The notes beneath the pieces were generated by a model. That model saw nothing but the letters and a program-made list of their open reading frames with translations, was not told where the DNA came from and searched no databases. This document shows positions 46,988-56,837 of a stretch of 64,000 bases of DNA, one piece after another. The translations under genes and the position numbers were made by a program. Within the stretch, counting starts at the first letter, position 1; each line of letters begins with the position of its first letter. Source of the DNA: a bacterium SCSIO 12844 (GTDB lineage Bacteria > Pseudomonadota > Gammaproteobacteria > Francisellales > Francisellaceae); assembly GCA_024397935.1 (NCBI GenBank), contig CP073743.1, forward strand, positions 2,356,001 through 2,420,000, read 5' to 3'.

Positions 46988-47843
46988 AATTGCCCTCCTC
47001 ACTTAGAACTTTTGCCTGGAAGATATCACTAATCGATGGGCAATATACTTCTCCATAAGGTATTAAAGTTTCTTTTACAATACCTTCAAATATATACTCG
47101 ACTTCATTGAATTTTTTCTGCGTATATAATGGGTTTAAAGCCATTAATTCTTTCTGATTATTCACTGATTTAACTGCATAAAACTTTGTCTCTAATTCAT
47201 TAACAGGTGAGTTTAACAAAATTTTACCACTATTTAACATCATAATATGACTTAATAAACCTTCGACTTCTTCTATCTGGTGTGTTGTTACAATAATGGT
47301 TCTATTTTCATTAAAATAATCATTTAATAAGCTTTGATAAAAACGTTTACGATAAATAATATCTAAGCCTAAAGTCGGCTCATCTAAAATTAATAACTCA
47401 ACATCAATTGCCATAACTAGGGCTAAATGCAATTGAACAATCATACCCTTTGATAATTCACGTACCTTTTGCTTTGGTTTAATATCGGTTTTCTTTAGAA
47501 ATTCACGCGCCCTTTCTTCATTAAACTTTGGGTGCACCCCTTTAACAAATTCAACAGCATCATCACAAATTAACCACTTAGGTAATATTGCCACATCGGC
47601 GATAAAGCACATTCTTTGCATTAGTTGATGGCGTTTATAAGCTGGATTTAATCCTAAAACATTTAAACTTCCCTCATAATGCGTCAAACCTAATAAGGTT
47701 TTTAAAAGTGTTGTTTTACCAGCGCCATTAGGGCCAATTAAACCAACAATCTGCCCTTTAGCAATTTCAAAATTTACACAGTTCAATGCTTTATGATTGC
47801 CATAAGCTTTGGTTAAGTTATCTGCTTTAATTAAAGCGCTCAT
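46971..47843 (-). CDS. ABC transporter ATP-binding protein
   Basis: 290 residues: Walker A GPNGAGKTT, Q-loop region, signature VRELSKGMIVQLHLALV (LSKGM replaces LSGGQ, as in several ABC-2 exporters), Walker B LLILDEPTLGLD and H-loop VTTHQIEE. A C-terminal ~70-residue domain follows. Starts on the stop of the GntR gene (TAATG), so all three genes are co-expressed. Substrate unknown. Confidence 0.92.
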   Translation of the reverse strand: MSALIKADNLTKAYGNHKALNCVNFEIAKGQIVGLIGPNGAGKTTLLKTLLGLTHYEGSLNVLGLNPAYKRHQLMQRMCFIADVAILPKWLICDDAVEFVKGVHPKFNEERAREFLKKTDIKPKQKVRELSKGMIVQLHLALVMAIDVELLILDEPTLGLDIIYRKRFYQSLLNDYFNENRTIIVTTHQIEEVEGLLSHIMMLNSGKILLNSPVNELETKFYAVKSVNNQKELMALNPLYTQKKFNEVEYIFEGIVKETLIPYGEVYCPSISDIFQAKVLSEEGNYGDIK

Positions 47844-48178
47844 TATTCAAGCTCCTTAAAACTAATGTTAAGCCTTTGGATTTCTTTTTTAATCTTAGGC
47901 CACTTTTCTTCTAAAAAATGTTGTTTTTCTGTAATTAATAATTGTGCTTTTGCATTTGCTTTAACCTGCATACCAAGTCCACGTTGCTTTTCAACAATAT
48001 TATCTTCTACTAAACGTTGATAGGCTTTAGAGACTGTTAGTGGGTTAATTTGATAATCCAAGCTTAATTGACGTACTGAAGGTAAAAAATCATTTTCTTT
48101 AATTTTATCATCTAAGATATTAGCAATGATGATCTCTTTAATTTGTAAATAAATTGGTTTATCGTTTTGCCAATTCAT
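47843..48178 (-). CDS. GntR-family regulator, short YtrA type
   Basis: 111 residues: winged helix-turn-helix with PIYLQIKEIIIANI, LPSVRQLSLDYQINPLTVSKAYQRLVEDNIVEKQRGLG, and only a short helical C-terminus, the YtrA subfamily layout. Such regulators repress their own ABC operon and are released by an envelope-related signal. First gene of the operon, overlapping the ATPase gene by one base. Confidence 0.92.
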   Translation of the reverse strand: MNWQNDKPIYLQIKEIIIANILDDKIKENDFLPSVRQLSLDYQINPLTVSKAYQRLVEDNIVEKQRGLGMQVKANAKAQLLITEKQHFLEEKWPKIKKEIQRLNISFKELE

Positions 48179-48331
48179 GATTAAGCTTAAGCCTTATAAT
48201 ATTTAGACATTTTAATTGTTCAATTGCAACTATAGACAATATTGGTGTATTAGTCAAGTAATACAGTGATCATATATTAATAGAAATCATAGATGTATTT
48301 GAAGTCCATTTTTTTATAATTTATTATTAGT

Positions 48332-49396
48332 TTAATATTCATAATCTGAATCATCAGAAAACTCATTACCATCAACAAAATTATTTAAACAAATAGCTGG
48401 AGGGCTTTGAGGTATAATTGTTTTAGATACTTTTGATACCTTTTCAGATAGTTCAGAGTCATAATATTTATCTTGATTTTTTCTTTTATTACCACTAACT
48501 GGCAACTTATTTTCAACACTATAGTCAGAATCATTTAAGGCAATATCAAACTCAATTTCATTATACGGGGGATTATCTATTTTAAAATCATAGCCTTGAA
48601 GTAATACAGCTAGCTTACAAAACTGATCAAATGAAGTTATTCGATCTTGTCGATCATTTTTTATATACCCTATTAATGCTAAATTATGATCATTCGCATA
48701 ACTTGACTCAGCAAAGTTTAATAAAATATTTTCTTTCATCCATTGATCAAAATCATCAGCTACTAATTTTATCCTTATATCTTCAGATATATGTGGCTTA
48801 ATCTTGCTTCCATAATGATATGGATGAGCACTTAATACTTCTCGAGCATAGTTAACTTCATCACAAGGTGGATTTGTTGTTTTATATTGATAACTGATAT
48901 TTAGCATCTTAGCAACTTGGCAAAGTTCTTCAAAAGATCTTATATATTTAAAACCTCTATCTTTTTTTAAAAAGTCAACCAATGCCTTATTATGATCATA
49001 AAAGTAAGGAGAATCATCATTATATCGTTTTATATGCTCCATCCATTGATGAAATTTTGCTGCTGCTAGCTCTACTCTAGTAATATTTGGCATTGTTGGT
49101 CTTTGAGCGCCAAAAGCAATATTAGAAGAATTAATAATCGTTGCACCAAAATCAGCTGCGCTACATGGAGGGTTTGTTATTTCATAGCCATAGCCTTTAA
49201 GACTCTTAGCTACTTCACAAAGTGCTTCATAACTTTTAATATCTTCAAACCCTTTACCAAATTTTAAAAATTCAACCAATGCTTTATTATAATTTTTGGC
49301 ATATTCTAACCAAATTGATGGTTGATACTTTTTAGTATCTTCAAGCCACTGATTAAATTTATAAAGTATTTTTTCTAAGTCTTCTTGTCCAAACAT
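48332..49396 (-). CDS. Orphan protein with three ~100-residue tandem repeats
   Basis: 354 residues from the ATG at 49396, which follows GATGGGG; an ATG 33 bases earlier has no ribosome site. Three repeats begin FNQW (14), FHQW (115) and FDQW (216), exactly 101 residues apart, and end NPPC (75), NPPC (175) and NPPY (275). Shared core: N-K/L-A-L-V/I, a Phe/Tyr-Leu/Ile-Lys, I-x-S-F/Y-E/D-x-L/F-C-x-V/L-A, then Tyr before NPP. The tail has a basic GNKRKNQDK (302-310) and ends very acidic (EFSDDSDYEY). No signal peptide or membrane helix. I recognise no family; scaffold or effector role is inference. Confidence 0.7.
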   Translation of the reverse strand: MFGQEDLEKILYKFNQWLEDTKKYQPSIWLEYAKNYNKALVEFLKFGKGFEDIKSYEALCEVAKSLKGYGYEITNPPCSAADFGATIINSSNIAFGAQRPTMPNITRVELAAAKFHQWMEHIKRYNDDSPYFYDHNKALVDFLKKDRGFKYIRSFEELCQVAKMLNISYQYKTTNPPCDEVNYAREVLSAHPYHYGSKIKPHISEDIRIKLVADDFDQWMKENILLNFAESSYANDHNLALIGYIKNDRQDRITSFDQFCKLAVLLQGYDFKIDNPPYNEIEFDIALNDSDYSVENKLPVSGNKRKNQDKYYDSELSEKVSKVSKTIIPQSPPAICLNNFVDGNEFSDDSDYEY

Positions 49397-49429
49397 ATGT
49401 TTACCCCATCTTATTAAATAAGAAACCAT

Positions 49430-49733
49430 TATATTAGATTCATTTATTTCTTTTATTTTAAAAATAAAAAATATGAAATGCTAAGAATTTTTTATATCAA
49501 AATATACTACTTAGTATTTATTCTAAAACTTTTAAAACTCTATTACTTAAAAAACTAAAAATGAACAATGTGACTCATTTGCAATCAGTCTGCTTGTAAT
49601 AAATTTTATTTAATATTTTTGATAAATGTTTAAATAAATTCTTCTAAATTAACCTATTTACTCTATAAACATCTTTAAATTTTGGACATTTTGCTTTAAT
49701 TTGTTGTTATCAAATGAAACTTAACATAAGTGA
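49430..49733. other. 304-base gap upstream of cydA
   Basis: Very AT-rich. No credible gene. A weak promoter candidate for cydA is TTGGAC (49682-49687) with TGTTAT 17 bases on. No clear FNR (TTGAT-N4-ATCAA) or ArcA site was seen, although cyd genes are oxygen-regulated in relatives. Confidence 0.4.
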
Positions 49734-51287
49734 ATGAAAATGAGTTTTATTCCACTAACTGAGGTCGTTGATCTCTCACGTGTACAATTTGCATTTACGG
49801 CAATGTATCACTTTATCTTTGTCCCTTTAACACTTGGCCTTGCCTGGCTTTTAGTTATTATGGAGACAAAGTACTTAACCACAGGGAAACCAATTTATAA
49901 ATCGATGACCCAATTCTGGGGTAAGCTTTTAGGCATTAACTTCGCCCTCGGTGTTGTCTCAGGCATGACCATGGAATTTGAATTTGGCCAAAATTGGTCT
50001 TACTTTTCACGGTTTATTGGTGGCAGCTTTGGACCTATTTTGGCCATTGAGGGCATTACGGCATTTATGCTTGAAGCAACGATGATTGGTTTATTCTTTT
50101 TTGGTTGGGATAAATTATCAAGAAAAATGCACTGGTTTGTTACATTACTATTAGCCATTGGCTCTTCACTATCAATTGTTAATATCTTAGCTGCAAATAG
50201 TTGGATGCGACATCCAATTTTTACTAACTTTGACATTGCACATATGAATTTAGGACTAACATCATTAGCCGGCCTATATTTAAGTGAATTAGCCCAAATA
50301 TCCGTTGGTCATGTTGCTTTTGCTGCATTTACCTTAGCAAGTATGTTTGTCATTGGTATCTCAGCATTTTATCTGAAACATAACCAACATCGTGAATTTG
50401 CAATTAAATCTATGTCAATTGCTGCAGGGTTTGGCTTTATTTGCGTTTTAGCCGTCGGCTTTTATGGTGATCAAAATGGCCTAGAAGTTGCAAAAGACCA
50501 ACCTGAAAAAATGGCTGCAATTGAAGCACAATGGGAAACTCAAAAACCACCTGCAAGCTGGTATATGGTTGGCATTCCACACCAACAACAAGAAGATAAT
50601 AGCTATGTATTATCCATACCTTATGCATTAAGCTTAATTGCCGATCATAACTTAACGGGTACTGTTGAAGGCTTAAAGCCAATTATGGCAAGCTATTACC
50701 AACCCATTAAATCTGGCTATGTTGCTTTAGAAAAACTTATTAAAATTAGATCTGGTAAGGCAACCAAAGAAGATGAAGCAATCTTTGAAGCTAACAAAGA
50801 AAACCTTGGCTTTGGCTTTTTATATCATAGTGTTAATGGCATGGATGCAAAACTTACTCACAAAGGGATTGTCAAAACACAAAAAGCGTCAATTCCTGAA
50901 GTATGGATTTCATTCTGGTCATTTAGACTAATGCTTGGTATGTGGGGTATTATGCTACTTGTTTTACTATTCGCAGTTATACGAATCTATTATCATAAAA
51001 TACAATTTAAAAAGTATATGCTATGGATTTTTATGCTTGTCATTCCAGCACCTTATATTGCTGTTGAATGTGGTTGGATACTCTGTGAAAACGGCCGTCA
51101 ACCGTGGATGGTTTATAAAATAATTCCAACAGGCATTGGTAGCTCAAACCATTATGTAAGTACTTTAATTATTACTATCTGTGGTTTCGCATTGATCTAT
51201 GCCACCTTATTTATACTCGAATTATTCTTAATGTTTAAATATGCACGTCTAGGCCCTGGAAAATACATTGCGGAGAATGCCAAATGA
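49734..51287 (+). CDS. cydA: Cytochrome bd quinol oxidase subunit I (long Q-loop type)
   Basis: 517 residues, nine or so membrane helices. CydA holds the three haems and the quinol site of the high-affinity terminal oxidase. Seen: FAFTAMYHFIFVPLTLG with the haem d/b595 His, VGHVAF (His186-like), the haem b558 Met in FRLMLG, and GRQPW near the C-terminus. The region between helices 6 and 7 carries MAAIEAQWETQKPPASW, IPHQQQEDN and a further ~80 residues including LGFGFL, as in E. coli, so this is the long-Q-loop L subfamily, not the short cyanide-insensitive type. Overlaps cydB by four bases. Confidence 0.96.
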   Translation: MKMSFIPLTEVVDLSRVQFAFTAMYHFIFVPLTLGLAWLLVIMETKYLTTGKPIYKSMTQFWGKLLGINFALGVVSGMTMEFEFGQNWSYFSRFIGGSFGPILAIEGITAFMLEATMIGLFFFGWDKLSRKMHWFVTLLLAIGSSLSIVNILAANSWMRHPIFTNFDIAHMNLGLTSLAGLYLSELAQISVGHVAFAAFTLASMFVIGISAFYLKHNQHREFAIKSMSIAAGFGFICVLAVGFYGDQNGLEVAKDQPEKMAAIEAQWETQKPPASWYMVGIPHQQQEDNSYVLSIPYALSLIADHNLTGTVEGLKPIMASYYQPIKSGYVALEKLIKIRSGKATKEDEAIFEANKENLGFGFLYHSVNGMDAKLTHKGIVKTQKASIPEVWISFWSFRLMLGMWGIMLLVLLFAVIRIYYHKIQFKKYMLWIFMLVIPAPYIAVECGWILCENGRQPWMVYKIIPTGIGSSNHYVSTLIITICGFALIYATLFILELFLMFKYARLGPGKYIAENAK

Positions 51288-52411
51288 TTAGTTATGAATT
51301 TTTACAAGTTTTTTGGTGGTTAGTGCTAGGGATTATGTTTTGTATTTATGCATCCACTGCAGGTTATGATCTTGCTGTTACAATGATTTTTCCATGGCTT
51401 AAATCAGAAGAAGATAGACGCATTGTACTTAATACCTCAGCACCTGTTTGGGATGGTAATAATACTTGGATTATCTTTATTGGTGGTTTAATGTTTGTGG
51501 TTTTTCCACCCTTATATGCGATTTCATTCTCAGGTCTTCTTGCCGCTATTTACTGTATATTATGGAGCTTTTTTCTAAGACCCGTTGGTTATGATTACCG
51601 AGGAAAAATTGACTCACATAAATGGAGAAGAATGTGGGACTATCTATTATTTATCAGTGCTTTTATTCCAGTACTTGTTTTTGGTGTAGCTGCTTCTAAT
51701 GCATTTATTGGTTTTGGTTATCAAACAGATCCTATTTTTTTAAGAACTGACTTTAATGAAACCTTTTGGGAATTATTATCTGTTTGCGGGATTTTAGGTG
51801 GACTTAGTTCATTATTGATGCTGTTAGCTCACGGTGGCATTTATATTGCCAGAAGAACGGAAGATCATTTGCGTGCCTTAGGTAAGAAAATTCATTTTGT
51901 ATGTACCATTTTATTTATCATTGCATTTATCTTAATGGCGCTTTTCATTGTCTTTATTTATGGCTTTGACTATAAAGTTGTAGCTAATTCTTATGATATT
52001 GTTGCCATCTACAAGCCTCATGGCTGGTGGACTAACTTAATCGCCCATCCTTGGAAATTTCTAGGGCCTATCGGTATTGTCATCTTTATTATATTAAGCT
52101 TAATACTTAATTATAAAAATAAATTTGCTTTAGCCTTCTGGGCAAATACAGGCGTTATCTTTTCAACCATTGGTTCAACTGGATTAATCTTATATCCTTA
52201 TATTTTTCCATCCTATGAAAAACCCCAACAAAGCTTAACACTTTGGAATGCAACACCTAGCCATTATACATTACAAAGCCTTTTCTATATTGCTATTGTC
52301 TGTTTTGTAATTGTTACAATCTACAGATTATTTGGCTATTACACACTGTGGCATAAAGAAAAAACAATTACTAAAAAAATCTATGAAGAAAACAAAAATC
52401 ATTTTTATTGA
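51284..52411 (+). CDS. cydB: Cytochrome bd quinol oxidase subunit II
   Basis: 375 residues, about eight membrane helices. CydB supports CydA and stabilises the haem centre. YEFLQVFWWLVLGIMFCIYA at the start and VWDGNNTWIIFIGGLMFVVFP are diagnostic. ATGA overlap with cydA. Nine bases after its stop comes a small membrane protein gene with a GGAG site, in the position usually held by cydX, so the oxidase operon probably has three genes. Confidence 0.96.
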   Translation: MISYEFLQVFWWLVLGIMFCIYASTAGYDLAVTMIFPWLKSEEDRRIVLNTSAPVWDGNNTWIIFIGGLMFVVFPPLYAISFSGLLAAIYCILWSFFLRPVGYDYRGKIDSHKWRRMWDYLLFISAFIPVLVFGVAASNAFIGFGYQTDPIFLRTDFNETFWELLSVCGILGGLSSLLMLLAHGGIYIARRTEDHLRALGKKIHFVCTILFIIAFILMALFIVFIYGFDYKVVANSYDIVAIYKPHGWWTNLIAHPWKFLGPIGIVIFIILSLILNYKNKFALAFWANTGVIFSTIGSTGLILYPYIFPSYEKPQQSLTLWNATPSHYTLQSLFYIAIVCFVIVTIYRLFGYYTLWHKEKTITKKIYEENKNHFY

Positions 52412-52420
52412 TGGAGTTTA

Positions 52421-52645
52421 ATGATGAAAAAAGCAAAATTAACCTACCTATTATCACTTTTAATTTTAATCGTATTGATTGTATTAGAGTACACAATCAC
52501 TCTACCCTTTAATAGCTATATTCTAACCCTTATTTTTCTATTTTTAGCTTTAATTTCAGGCTTTTCCCTATGCACTATTTCTGAAAAATATTTTGAGAAA
52601 AATAAAGACAAGCAATCTAATGACTCTGATAATTTAACTTCTTAA
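52421..52645 (+). CDS. Small membrane protein in the cydX position
   Basis: 74 residues, with two hydrophobic segments (about 8-26 and 32-50) and a charged Lys/Asp/Asn/Ser tail. It follows cydB by nine bases with its own GGAG. CydX is usually ~37 residues with one helix and starts MWYFxW; this protein does not match. It may be a lineage-specific accessory subunit or assembly factor of the bd oxidase (inference from position). Terminator-like hairpin downstream at 52742-52787. Confidence 0.65.
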   Translation: MMKKAKLTYLLSLLILIVLIVLEYTITLPFNSYILTLIFLFLALISGFSLCTISEKYFEKNKDKQSNDSDNLTS

Positions 52646-52741
52646 ATAATCAACAATCATATAGCCACCTAAAAAATCCTTAATTATCAACTAAAATAAT
52701 AAATAGAATTTATTTTAAACAAAATAATATTTACATTATAA

Positions 52742-52787
52742 AAAAGGGAATTTATACCCACTTATATAGTATTACTAATTCCCTTTT
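52742..52787 (+). terminator. Perfect 11-bp inverted repeat after the cyd operon
   Basis: AAAAGGGAATT (52742-52752) and AATTCCCTTTT (52777-52787), 24-base loop. The right arm ends in TTTT plus ATTT. The long loop and low GC make it a modest intrinsic terminator; because the arms carry both A- and T-runs it could work in both directions. It could also be a regulatory site before the DUF2061 gene. Confidence 0.5.
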
Positions 52788-52813
52788 ATTTAGATAATCA
52801 TAAAAGGTGGTAC

Positions 52814-53041
52814 ATGGCTGATACGCATTATAGAAGTTTATTAAAAGCCATTAGTTGGCGTATTATTTCTGTTATATTTACAACGCTAATAAGTTGGATT
52901 ATTACAGGTAGTTTCAAGATAGCCATTTCAATTGGCATTATTGATGTAGCTGTTAAAATTTTTCTATTTTATTTTCATGAGCGGATATGGCAACGTATTA
53001 AACTAGGTAAAATGAAACGCAAACCATATCCACCGCCTTAA
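52814..53041 (+). CDS. DUF2061 small membrane protein
   Basis: 75 residues with the DUF2061 pattern: [22 protein letters not shown], a Gly in ITGSF, and [14 protein letters not shown] (key residues HERxW). Two membrane helices. The family occurs widely in marine and gamma proteobacteria, sometimes fused to or beside sulfate assimilation genes; function unknown. AAGGTGG ribosome site. Its last four bases overlap the end of convergent htpG. Confidence 0.85.
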   Translation: MADTHYRSLLKAISWRIISVIFTTLISWIITGSFKIAISIGIIDVAVKIFLFYFHERIWQRIKLGKMKRKPYPPP

Positions 53042-54936
53042 ACAGCTTTCAAATGCTTATTGACTAAATGGACAAAGCCTGCTGGATCTTCCAATTGACC
53101 ACCTTCAGAAAGAACCGCTTGTTGATGTAGTAGATTTGTCCAGTCAGCAAAAACAGCTTCATCTTGCTCTTCTTTAAGGTGCTTAACTAAATCATGACTT
53201 GGGTTAATCTCCAAAATTGGTTTAGACATACCAAAACCTGGTTGACCTGCTTCTGCCATAACTTTTTGCAAATGCAAACTCATACCGTGATCACCAATAA
53301 CAAGACAGCTTGGTGAATCAGTTAAACGTTTTGAAATACGTACCTCTTCAATTTTTTCACCAAGTACTTCTTTCATCTGTTTAATGACAGACTCAAAGTC
53401 TTCTTTGGCTTTTTCTTGTTCTTTTTTATCATCTTCATTATCTAACTCACCTAAATCTAAATCACCTTTAGCAATTGACTTAAGTGCTTTGCCATCAAAC
53501 TCTGTTAAATGAGATGCTAACCATTCATCAACACGGTCAGATAATAATAACACTTCAATACCTTTTTTATTGAAAATTTCTAACTGCGGATTATTTTTAG
53601 CTGCCGTATAACTTTCACCTGTTACATAATAGATATCTTTCTGCTCTGGTTTCATACGTGCGATGTATTCTTTTAATGAAATATCTTGAGCATCAGTGCC
53701 ATTATGTGTTGATGCAAAGCGCAATAAATCAGCAATTTTTTCTTTATTATCCTGATCTTCAATCACACCTTCTTTTAAGACTTGACCAAATGCAGCATAG
53801 AATTTTTCATATTGTTCTAAATCATTTTTAGCCATTTTAGCTAACATATCCAAAACTTTTTTAACGCTGGCTTTTTTGATTTTATCTAAAATACGGTTAT
53901 GTTGAAGAATCTCACGTGAGATATTCAGTGGTAAGTCACTTGAATCAATAACACCTTTTACAAATCGTAAATATTGAGGCATTAACTCTGTACTTTCCAT
54001 AATAAAGACACGCTGAACATATAAATGAATACCGCTTTTACGATCACGTTCCCATAAATCAAATGGTGCTTTTTCAGGTAAATAAAGTAATGTTGTATAC
54101 TCTTGATTACCTTCAACTTTATTATGCGTCCAAGTCAATGGATCAGCAAAGTCATGTGAAATATGCTTATAAAATTCTTTATATTCTTCATCGCTAATTT
54201 CATTTTTAGATCTCTGCCATAAAGCTTTAGCTTTATTGACCGTCTCCCACTCATCTAAAACAGTCTCATTACCTTTATCATCATGTTCACGCTTTTTCAT
54301 TTGAATTGGAAACGCGATATGATCTGAATACTTAGTAATAATGCTACGCAGGCGCCAATTATCCAAAAATTCTGCTTCTTCGTCTTTCAAATGCAAAATA
54401 ACTTCTGTACCACGTGTTGCTTTAGTAATTGTCTCAAGTGAGAACTCTCCATCACCCTTAGACTGCCAACGTATACCTTCATCTGAACTTAAACCTGCTC
54501 TACGTGTATTAACTGTTACTTCATCAGCAACGATAAAAGCAGCATAAAAACCAACACCAAATTGACCGATTAACTGTGAATCTTTTGCTTTATCACCAGA
54601 TAAAGCTTCTAAAAACTGCTTTGTACCTGATTTAGCAATTGTTCCTAGGTTTTCAATTGCTTCTTCACGTGACATACCAATACCATTATCACGAACAGTT
54701 ACTGTTTTATTTTCTTTATCAAAATCAACCTGGATGGTTAATTCTGAGTTATCTTCCATTAATTCAGGTTTAGCGATCGCTTCAAATCTAAGCTTCTCTG
54801 ATGCATCTGATGCATTTGAAATTAATTCTCTTAAAAAGATCTCTTTATTTGAATACAAAGAATGAATCACTAAATGTAATAATTGCTTTACTTCAGTTTG
54901 AAAACCAAATGTTTCTTTATTCTCTGCCATTGTCAT
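53038..54936 (-). CDS. htpG: Molecular chaperone HtpG (Hsp90)
   Basis: 632 residues, full length. N-terminal GHKL ATPase domain: [51 protein letters not shown]; middle domain with [19 protein letters not shown]-terminal dimerisation domain ending [10 protein letters not shown]. HtpG stabilises client proteins under stress and cooperates with DnaK. The first of two nearby ATGs is chosen because GGAG lies six bases before it. No clear sigma-32 promoter was confirmed upstream. Confidence 0.97.
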   Translation of the reverse strand: MTMAENKETFGFQTEVKQLLHLVIHSLYSNKEIFLRELISNASDASEKLRFEAIAKPELMEDNSELTIQVDFDKENKTVTVRDNGIGMSREEAIENLGTIAKSGTKQFLEALSGDKAKDSQLIGQFGVGFYAAFIVADEVTVNTRRAGLSSDEGIRWQSKGDGEFSLETITKATRGTEVILHLKDEEAEFLDNWRLRSIITKYSDHIAFPIQMKKREHDDKGNETVLDEWETVNKAKALWQRSKNEISDEEYKEFYKHISHDFADPLTWTHNKVEGNQEYTTLLYLPEKAPFDLWERDRKSGIHLYVQRVFIMESTELMPQYLRFVKGVIDSSDLPLNISREILQHNRILDKIKKASVKKVLDMLAKMAKNDLEQYEKFYAAFGQVLKEGVIEDQDNKEKIADLLRFASTHNGTDAQDISLKEYIARMKPEQKDIYYVTGESYTAAKNNPQLEIFNKKGIEVLLLSDRVDEWLASHLTEFDGKALKSIAKGDLDLGELDNEDDKKEQEKAKEDFESVIKQMKEVLGEKIEEVRISKRLTDSPSCLVIGDHGMSLHLQKVMAEAGQPGFGMSKPILEINPSHDLVKHLKEEQDEAVFADWTNLLHQQAVLSEGGQLEDPAGFVHLVNKHLKAV

Positions 54937-55016
54937 TAATCACTCCATCTTTTTTATCAACATAATTAATCTAACAAAGCTAAATATTGGGTTTAATTTT
55001 CATAATTCAAGTATTT

Positions 55017-56834
55017 TTAGCGTTTTAAATGATTTAATATCTTTTGAGCTAATGCTTGACTAATTCCAGGTATTTTTTCTAATTCATATACGGATGCTTT
55101 TGATAATTCCTGCCAACCACCAAAATGATCTAATAAAGCCTGTCTACGTTTAGGGCCAACACCTGGAACTGCTTCAATTAATGATTGCCGTCTACCTTTC
55201 GCTACTTTTTTCCTTTGGTGTGTAATTGCAAAACGATGAGCTTCATCACGAATTCGTCTTAATAATAAAAACGCTGGATCATAGGCTTTTAAATTTACAG
55301 GTGGCTGATCAGAATATAAGTAAATATCTTCTTTACCTGAAATACGTTCTTTACCCTTAGCTAATGATAGTAGTTTAACCTTATTCTTTAGCTTAAATTC
55401 TCTAAGTACTTTTTCAGCCTCTTTAAGCTGCCCCTTGCCACCATCAATAATTAAAACATCAGGTAAATTATCTTTTTCTATACCCGATAGCGTTCTTCTT
55501 TTTACTGTTTGGGCAATTGCGGCATAATCATCGCCTGAACGTACACCTTCTATGTTATATTGTCGATACTGACTTTTATCCATACCTTTATCAGAGAAGA
55601 CAACACAAGAAGCCACTGTTGCTTCTCCTTGAAAGTGACTAATATCAATACACTCAATTCTTTGTGGCACTGCTTTTAGTTTTAACCAACTAGTTAAAGC
55701 TATCAGATAATCTAAAATTTGTTGTTGGCTAATACTTTCTATTTTTAATTTTTGCTCTGCATTAATTTTTGCTAGATTCTGCCACTTTTTCTTTAAAGCT
55801 TTAGGTTGCTTTAACCATTGTATTTTGCGATTGGATAACCGAGAAATCGCAAGCACTAATTGTTGGTTAATTAAATGATTTTCAGGCACGATAATTTCAT
55901 GGGGATAAAAATTACTTTGAAATTCCTTCAAATAATGTTGTGCAAGAAAGTTTTCAATCACTTCACTTTCTGAACGCTCAAGTGATAAGTTAATCATCCA
56001 ATTACGATCACCGATTAAACTACCATGGCGTACGCTTAAAAGTGTTATACAAGCAAATTCATCTTTTATTGCAATACCAATAATATCAATATGTTGATTT
56101 TTAAATTGCTCTATATGCTGTTGTTCTTGAAGACGCCTTAATAACATTAATTGATCACGTAATCGTATTGCCAATTCATATGCTTCATTATCAGAAGCTT
56201 GATGCATTTTTTCTGACACAAAAGCTAATACTTCTGTTAATTTACCATCTAAAAATTGTTTTAGCATATTAACTTGTTGCTGATAGTCTTCATCTGTTGT
56301 TAATCCAACACAAGGTGCTAAACAACGCTTAATTTGGTATTGTAAACAAGGTCTTGTTCTTACTTTATAGTAACTATTTTGACATTGCCTAATTGGAAAA
56401 AGCTTTTGCAATAAACTTAAGGTATCTTTAACTGAAGATAGTGATGGATAAGGCCCAAAATAGTCATTTTTTTTATCTACTTTACCTCTAAAGCCAAATA
56501 CTCGAGGAAAACGATCTTTACTAATAACAATATAAGGGTAACTCTTATCATCTTTGAAAAAAATATTATAATGTGGCTTATGTTTTTTGATTAAATTACT
56601 TTCTAAGATAAATGCGTCATAATCACTTGATGTAATTGTAAATTCAATACGCTTTATTTTTGTAACCATATACATGGTTTTTGTATCATGTGCTTTTTTT
56701 TGAAAGTAGCTATTAACCCTTTTATAAAGATTTTTTGCTTTACCAACATAAATTAGTTGGTCATCATTATTATAGAAACGGTAAATACCTGATAGTTTTG
56801 GAATTTTTTTTAGAAAAGAGGTTAATTCAGTCAA
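55017..56834 (-). CDS. uvrC: Excinuclease ABC subunit C
   Basis: 605 residues. UvrC makes both incisions in nucleotide-excision repair. N-terminal GIY-YIG domain (SGIYRFYNNDDQLIYVGKAK), Cys-rich segment (RQCQNSYYKVRTRPCLQYQI), UVR motif near 205-240, RNase H-like C-terminal nuclease with IECIDISHFQGE, VLIIDGGKGQL and AHRFAITHQR, and two helix-hairpin-helices at the end. Start is TTG, three bases after the uvrY stop; no better start exists upstream. Operon uvrY-uvrC as in E. coli. Confidence 0.95.
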   Translation of the reverse strand: MTELTSFLKKIPKLSGIYRFYNNDDQLIYVGKAKNLYKRVNSYFQKKAHDTKTMYMVTKIKRIEFTITSSDYDAFILESNLIKKHKPHYNIFFKDDKSYPYIVISKDRFPRVFGFRGKVDKKNDYFGPYPSLSSVKDTLSLLQKLFPIRQCQNSYYKVRTRPCLQYQIKRCLAPCVGLTTDEDYQQQVNMLKQFLDGKLTEVLAFVSEKMHQASDNEAYELAIRLRDQLMLLRRLQEQQHIEQFKNQHIDIIGIAIKDEFACITLLSVRHGSLIGDRNWMINLSLERSESEVIENFLAQHYLKEFQSNFYPHEIIVPENHLINQQLVLAISRLSNRKIQWLKQPKALKKKWQNLAKINAEQKLKIESISQQQILDYLIALTSWLKLKAVPQRIECIDISHFQGEATVASCVVFSDKGMDKSQYRQYNIEGVRSGDDYAAIAQTVKRRTLSGIEKDNLPDVLIIDGGKGQLKEAEKVLREFKLKNKVKLLSLAKGKERISGKEDIYLYSDQPPVNLKAYDPAFLLLRRIRDEAHRFAITHQRKKVAKGRRQSLIEAVPGVGPKRRQALLDHFGGWQELSKASVYELEKIPGISQALAQKILNHLKR

Positions 56835-56837
56835 AGA

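Noticed and set aside
49430-49733. FNR or CRP site before cydA
   Set aside because: TTGTTGTTATCAA has the wrong spacing for FNR, and TGTGACTCATTTGCAA matches only one half of a CRP site.
54341-54547. Plus-strand ORF inside htpG
   Set aside because: Shadow of a highly conserved gene.
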